Assembly: GCA_947311845.1 (NCBI GenBank)
Contig: CAMZMU010000048.1
Location: 22,255,497 to 22,319,496 of the forward strand
From: Poa pratensis
Taxonomy: Eukaryota > Streptophyta > Magnoliopsida > Poales > Poaceae
Direction: 5' to 3'
Length of the DNA: 64,000 bases
The notes beneath the pieces were generated by a model that saw only the letters and a list, made by a program, of their open reading frames with translations, did not search any database and had not been told where the DNA came from. A program made the translations under genes and the position numbers. Positions 63,991 to 64,000 of this stretch are shown one piece after another. How positions within the stretch are numbered: position 1 is the first letter of the stretch; each line of letters begins with the position of its first letter.

Positions 63991-64000
63991 CGCTTTGAAT

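Larger units (their letters stand above)
52644..64000 (-). mobile_element. Gypsy LTR retrotransposon, Tat-like, incomplete at window edge
   Basis: One LTR at 52,644-53,226. On the minus strand this is the 3' LTR, beginning TGTTGGGGGGATAAAACCCGG after a tract CTTGGGGACTAC. Going into the element come an antisense + strand gene (53,875-57,580), integrase (58,335-59,600), an insertion (about 59,615-61,945), RNase H and reverse transcriptase (61,943-63,990). Gag and the 5' LTR lie beyond 64,000. The long space between integrase and 3' LTR with an extra antisense frame is typical of the Tat/Ogre branch. Several frameshifts in pol show it is inactive. Confidence 0.85.

Noticed and set aside
1..64000. 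Search for miR2275-type sites (24-nt PHAS) and for miR2118 sites on the minus strand
   Set aside because: I found no sequence close to either. All miR2118-like sites are on the + strand.
1..64000. tRNA, rRNA or organellar insertions
   Set aside because: No tRNA-like cloverleaf, rRNA stretch or plastid/mitochondrial gene sequence was recognised. The only tRNA-related text is the Copia primer-binding site at about 28,146-28,163.

Overview
The window is a gene-poor, repeat-rich stretch of a grass nuclear genome. The LINE, CACTA, Helitron, Copia and Gypsy families, the Stowaway-type MITEs and the depth of nesting look like Pooideae, most likely Triticeae (wheat, barley, rye group). That assignment rests on recognised repeat families and is an inference. 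I see no intact ordinary single-copy host gene. The long GC-rich open frames are retroelement sequence or shadows.

The main signal is a cluster of eleven sites, all on the + strand, complementary to the 22-nt miRNA miR2118. They start at about 711, 2943, 3991, 4713, 7050, 10730, 13865, 16264, 35039, 44345 and 46301. In grasses such sites mark long non-coding precursors cut by miR2118 in the anther and processed by RDR6 and DCL4 into 21-nt phased siRNAs (21-PHAS loci). By flanking sequence they form group I (2943, 4713, 10730, 16264), group II (7050, 13865), group III (35039, 44345, 46301) and two singletons (711, 3991). Promoter-like blocks and their spacing to the site are kept between copies, while sequence just downstream of the site diverges quickly. 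Local duplication made the cluster: about 6.98-10.9 kb and 13.8-16.5 kb are copies that both carry the same LINE relic.

The rest is layered transposons. 1-623: end of a CACTA element. 1041 to about 2.6 kb: CACTA fragment with transposase-gene exons. 7.3-15.6 kb: LINE relics, two non-autonomous non-LTR retroelements, a Harbinger-type element and a Stowaway MITE. 16,623-21,260: complete CACTA element, with TIRs and GTT target duplication, inside the PHAS locus at 16264; it carries exon fragments of a SYP61-type syntaxin and of a PSMD10-type ankyrin protein. 21,918-29,817: Helitron containing a young Copia element (22,851-28,538), joined end to end with a second related Helitron. 30,788-34,863: third Helitron. 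35,454-43,182: near full-length but broken LINE inside an older LINE relic. 47,139 to beyond the window: CACTA element with an intact two-exon DEDDy 3'-5' exonuclease gene, interrupted from 52,644 by a Tat-like Gypsy element whose pol is on the minus strand and which has an antisense gene with its own TATA box.

Limits: outer boundaries of the non-coding transcripts are inferred from paralogue comparison and TATA-like motifs only. Transcription, miR2118 cleavage and phasing cannot be shown from DNA alone. TE family names are from motif recognition.
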